A stretch of 64,000 nt of DNA from Toxonevra muliebris (lineage: Eukaryota; Arthropoda; Insecta; Diptera; Pallopteridae): contig OY829328.1 in NCBI GenBank assembly GCA_963691655.1, positions 78,124,400 through 78,188,399 on the forward strand, written 5' to 3'. Positions 59,870 to 64,000 of this stretch are shown here, one piece after another. Below the pieces are notes generated by a model. That model was not told where the DNA came from. It was given only the letters and a program-made list of their open reading frames with translations, and did no database searches. The translations under genes were made by a program, and so were the position numbers. The first letter of the stretch is position 1. The number at the start of each line of letters is the position of its first letter.

Positions 59870-60645
59870 CTTATTCTTAAAGCTACAACCCCGACAGAAG
59901 TCACTAAATGACAAGCCTGTCTCATAGGCCCATCTCGAAATCGTTGTGTTGATGGAGTTACCGCTGAAGTTGAGAAGCCATCTAGTACATAATTTGCCCA
60001 TGTTGGTCCAGGTTAAACTGATAATACCAAAAGTGTTTTTATGCTTTTTCAAGATACATAGTTTTGCTTAATGGCCAACTTAACAGACGTGAGAGGAACA
60101 CCAACGATGCAAAAGGGTGAAATATTAGAAAGCAACTAGCAGTAGCCGGAAATATCTATGAGGTCTGGTATATAATATAAGTGGGCCTGCGAATGAAATG
60201 ACAAAAAGTTGAAGGAATATCGGCAGTTAGAGTTATGTGGGTAGATATCAATATAATTTTCATTGACCGACTTGTCTTTGACCCACTCCTTTCTGTGGGT
60301 GGAGAACTTGTATTTTTATTAGGAATAGGTCGGACATAGTTTAACGAGCTATGGCACTGAGTCTGGCCGCAGCAGAGCACTTAATTTCTTGCTTAACCAG
60401 AAGTGTATTTAGTAACCAGTAAAGAGTCGCCAAGAGCGCTTTTGTAGCGGTAGTGCGGAAGGCCCCCGTAATTAATATGGTTACCGTTCTTCCGACCTAA
60501 TCCAATGGTTTCAAGTTGACTGCCTTTACAGTAGCTGGCGACTAAAAGACAGCGCTGTAAAGAAAATTTGGCTCAACCACTGATGTATAGAGCTAGAATA
60601 TGATTTAAGTTTGAAGTGTCCATTTTGTTCCTAAGTCTCTTCTAC
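59870..60645 (-). pseudogene. LOA/Jockey-like non-LTR reverse transcriptase relic
   Basis: From about 60645 downward on the minus strand: YTSVVEPNFLYSAVF, VKAVNLKPLD, then LITGAFRTTATKALLATL and LVKQEIKCSAAARLSAIA. ITGAxRTTxTKALxxLL after YT.VVxPxLxYxxxVWWP is the hallmark of the reverse-transcriptase C-terminal region of LOA/Jockey-type elements. Further down, CTRWLLNFSGNSI followed by RWAYETGLSFSDFCRGC resembles the tail zinc-knuckle domain of the same protein. Stops and shifts break it throughout; the polymerase core is not in the window. Confidence 0.78.
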
Positions 60646-60649
60646 AACA

Positions 60650-61785
60650 CTAGAGAGCACCTTTTCTTCTTCTTCTACTGCACACGAATTCAAAGGAATG
60701 TGCAAAAATTATCACTATCAAAACAATATTTTAAGTGGGAGAGAATAGCTTATTTTCCTGAAGAGAACACTAAAGTCAAGGGAATATAAGTTACTGGGTC
60801 CAAAAAAAAAAATAACTATATTACATTTTTAACACTAAAACTATTCGACACGCAATATTTAACTTTAAATCTCATTCTCCACATATATAGTAGTTATTTC
60901 AACAAATTAACATTAACAAAACTTAGAAAATTAACCAATTATAAAAAAATATTTAATGATATAGAACTGAATGAAACTTTAAACTATTTTGGGTAATTTT
61001 AGAATAAACGTGAGTGTAAAATATATAATTATGTATTCATTAAATTAGCGGTATGAAAAAATGAATAAACATTTTAAAAATCGCATTTAAATTAAATGAA
61101 ATGGAATGGAAGGAAAAACATGAGTGCAATGAACTTCAAGGAAATAAAATGATACAAAAGAAAAATAAAATAAAATCATAAAGAAAAACGCGAATATTTT
61201 TTGTTTTTTTTTTTTTTTTTGGAAACAAAAAAAACTAAAAACTGAAACCTAGCATAATATTTGCGGAACCGATAACAATAAATTCATGACAAAGAAGTGA
61301 GGCACCACAAAAAAAAAAAAAAATATCCAACAGATTGGCAATAAATACATACAAAAAAGCGGAAACACGAGTAACATTTCCAAACAAAAGGTCCAAAAAT
61401 AATAAAAAAAAAACCAAATGATAAAAATGATTACATAAATATAAAAGTAAAAAAAAAAACAAAATTATAGAAAAAAAATATTTACACATTTTTTTACAAT
61501 AAACAAAAAATACCAAAACAAAAAAAAAAACAAATATGCGCATGAATGGAAAAAATTATAAAACAAAATTGAACAATGAACAGAAATTTTTTATGAAAAC
61601 TGATGAAAACGAAACGAAGTGTACATACATATCTACTTAAAATAAATAAATTGCAAGTAATCATCACAAAGTGAGAGGAGAGAAAAAACAAAAGTAATGA
61701 AGAGCCAATGGAGAAAAAGTATAAGAAAAAAGTGAAGGTATGGAAGTAAAGGGGAAAAGTAGAGCTGTAAAAGTAGTGATGGTAA
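60650..61785. other. AT-rich DNA, no gene seen
   Basis: No gene is supported. Poly-A and poly-T runs produce Phe/Leu-rich minus-strand frames at 61235-61820 that lack any family signature. Confidence 0.5.
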
Positions 61786-62304
61786 TAGGGTAGCCAGACG
61801 TACTGATTTGATAAGTACATGTCCGGATTTTTATTGTTTAAAATACTGATTTTTTGAAATCTCGAAATCAGTACGAAAATGTACTGATTTTTGTATTTTG
61901 TACTGATTTTTTCAAATTCTTAATGGCCTTAAAATCGTTTTAGCCAACAGTCTCCTCCTGTTTGCTTCTTTTTCTGATTGTCCACAAAATAAAATGCATA
62001 CGAGTTGCTACTATCGAGAGGAGAAAAGCAATATTTGCTTGAAGAAAAGGTTTTAAAATGAATGAAAGGAATTTGTTACTAATTCAATTTGATTATTGTC
62101 CTTAATTCTCACAATCCTCTAAATATGGAGACTGATACATAATCAACATTGTCAACTGACGAAGAAAAAGAAAATGTAATATGAACACACAAAATCGGAG
62201 AAAAAGTTTCAGGACGTTTATATCACTATATTACTTTGAAATTACTAGGTAATAAAAGCATAAAAAATGTACTGATTTTGCAGTTCAAAAATCTGGCTAC
62301 CCTA
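61786..62304. mobile_element. Short hAT-type MITE with perfect 8-bp duplication
   Basis: 519 bp. Both ends read TAGGGTAGCCAGA (13-bp inverted repeats). The flanking octamers are identical: GATGGTAA at 61778-61785 and 62305-62312. An 8-bp duplication with TAGGG ends indicates the hAT superfamily. The word GTACTGATTTT recurs near both ends (61799, 61879, 61900 and 62268), probably subterminal binding repeats. There is no transposase. The perfect duplication argues for a fairly young insertion. Confidence 0.92.
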
Positions 62305-62312
62305 GATGGTAA

Positions 62313-63905
62313 GGAAGTGATGAAACAGAAGCAGAATACCCATTGAACATCAATGATATTACGATGATAATCACCCAAAATTTGGAGAAGAAGCAGTAGC
62401 GGGTAGTATCAGCAGCAACATCAAGCAGCTTAACATATAACACACAACACAGCATCAGTTGGTGGCTGTTTGCTGGCAATGACAATGGAAACAGCCATAG
62501 AAAAATGTTGGTTAATGGTTGGTTCATGCTCAAGCCGAAGCGGATATGTTAAAAATATTATGTAGAGATTTTTTTTCTACTTTAAATTATTATTTTTTTA
62601 TCTATAGTTAATATAATATAATCATTATTTTGTATATGCGATGGTGCAGCTGTAGCAGTCACTGAGAGAAAAGTCGATATACAAAGAGACAGTGAAAGTA
62701 TTAAATTTAAGTTAAAGCTGAAAAAATAACAAAAGTAAACTGTTGTTTTTATTATTATTATTTTTCTTTTTTTTTCTTCTTTGCTCAATAAGTACCTAAA
62801 TATAAGTATGTATGTATGCTGGCAGCAGCTATTGATGTGTAAAGAAAATTACATTTTAAATTGACGTTAATTGCTGATTACGTTTCATTTATTTTTTTTA
62901 TTTTTTTATTTTTTGTAATATTTTTTTTATTATTTATTTTTCAAAATATCAATTATTACATGATGATTCGTCAAATTAAATAAATAAAAGTAAAAAAGTA
63001 AATGAATGCATTAAAAAAAGTTACAATATCTTTTGGGTTTATTGCCCAAAAGTATGAGGTAAACTAACAAAATAAAAGAAAGAAAAAAAAAACAAAAAAA
63101 TAAAATAAATAAAACATTGATTCCTTAAATTTTAAGTTTCACATAACTTTTAACATTTTGCTCAGCAATTCACATTTTTATGGTGTAATTTGTTCACCTT
63201 TAAAAGTAAAAACCATAAAAATAAAATCAGAAAACAGTTTCAACCACAGAAATGATGGAATCTGTAAAAACTTTAAAATGTCATACTATGAAATCAAGCA
63301 AATCAGCAAATGAACTTTTAAATCTCTAGAGTCGAGCCTCATCTTTATTTTTACACACACACACAATCAAGCAGAAAATAAAAGAAAGAAATAATTATGT
63401 AAATTGAATGTCAGCGTAAATGAAAATTGAAAAAATATAGGAGTGCTATAAAAATTACTATATTTGACAAAGGAAAATGTTTTTTCATATTAAATATAGT
63501 AATTTCCTTAAAAACAAAAATACTCCAAAAATTGCAAAATTTACACATTAATTATATAAAAAGTTTTCAAAAATGTACAGAATATAATAAGATTAAAAAA
63601 AAAAAAATACCTGACAATTTTGAAATATTCGATTGTTAGGTAAAACACAAAACTTAGAAATTTATGTATTACACATTTACTATGTGAAAGGAACTAAAAA
63701 AAACACAAAGAAAATACAAAAAACATTATTAATATAAAAAACCCACCAAAAGTGTGGAAAAAAGTTTAAAAAAATGTGGAAAAATGCAAAGAACAGAATA
63801 AAAGTAAAAGATTTCATATCTAGAAATAGAAAAATAGAAACTTACATATTTGTAAAATGTTAAAAATTGAAAAAAAACGACACAAAAAAAAAAAAAAAAA
63901 AAAAA
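62313..63905. other. AT-rich intergenic DNA, no gene seen
   Basis: No gene is supported. Contents are poly-T/TTTA tracts (62890-62945), (AC)n near 63355-63364, ACACATTT..ATGTG words near 63545 and 63673, and an A-run of about 27 before 63909. Confidence 0.5.
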
Positions 63906-63908
63906 AAA

Positions 63909-64000
63909 ACAACATAAGTGTATAAGAACGGTAGTGGTAGTTTCTTTCAAATCTCTATTCAGTGAAGATATGGAATCAAATCCGTAATTCTGGGTTATGA
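63909..64000 (-). repeat. Partial copy of the dispersed element at 21029, cut by the window edge
   Basis: The inverse matches 21160-21252 (ACAACATAAGTGTATA end, GAACGGTAGTGGTAGTTTC, ATTCTGGGTTATGA). It runs to the last base, so the rest of the element lies outside the window. Confidence 0.88.

Overview
The window is nuclear DNA from a higher fly (Diptera, Schizophora). A tephritid-like genome is my best guess, but nothing in the window proves the family. The evidence is strong AT-richness, abundant poly-A/T and GTT/CAA microsatellites, one intact insect chemosensory ionotropic receptor gene, mauritiana-type mariner and ITmD37E-type transposons, hAT and Harbinger-like miniature elements, and decayed non-LTR retrotransposons. 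It is a gene-poor, repeat-dominated region. Only one gene with an intact reading frame can be supported: a divergent ionotropic receptor (IR) of 585 codons at 25039-26796 on the + strand.

Layout. 1-2.2 kb: an irregular repeat of about 330 bp. 4.8-6.4 kb: two minisatellites (CAGTCACTGTTAC-type, then GA-rich). 7.25-7.66 kb: a terminal-inverted-repeat element with an internal 22-bp array. 8.76-12.84 kb: a huge minisatellite with an exact 155-bp higher-order period, lying between hAT-like termini. 14.1-17 kb: a tandem repeat interrupted by a dead mariner, which abuts a dead ITmD37E transposon. 17-20.7 kb: pyrimidine and purine tracts. 22.9-28.8 kb: the IR gene as an island between two same-orientation arrays of one 114-bp satellite. 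30.4-35.8 kb: two more arrays built from the same CAGTGA/TCACTG words. 35.9-37 kb: about 1.1 kb of pure GGAA/GAAA polypurine. 37-43.8 kb: AT-rich DNA with an iterated ACACAT..ATGTG word and a second ITmD37E fragment. 43.8-47.3 kb: a foldback-like structure whose two inverted arms carry tandem arrays, with tRNA-like (SINE-like) segments in and beside it. 47.6-48.5 kb: a 142-bp satellite with ACCACGCCCAC boxes. 50-54.2 kb: a TA-flanked MITE, a non-autonomous hAT with an 8-bp target duplication, a second dead mariner and an HTH/DDE transposon fossil. 55.3-56.2 kb: a third copy of the foldback-arm repeat. 57.9-60.6 kb: an R1-like non-LTR tail, a CTTCAGACCTCAAA minisatellite, a Harbinger-like hairpin MITE, another inverted-repeat element and a LOA/Jockey-like reverse-transcriptase remnant. 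61.8-62.3 kb: a hAT MITE with a perfect 8-bp duplication. The last 90 bases repeat part of a dispersed element also found at 21.0 and 57.9 kb.

How it fits together: there is no operon-like or pathway logic. The common theme is the link between terminal-inverted-repeat elements and internal tandem arrays, and the repeated use of one short word family by otherwise unrelated satellites. The IR gene has only about 230 bp of non-array upstream DNA and about 0.8 kb downstream, so its regulation may be affected by the satellites. Most long open frames elsewhere are by-products of low-complexity repeats.
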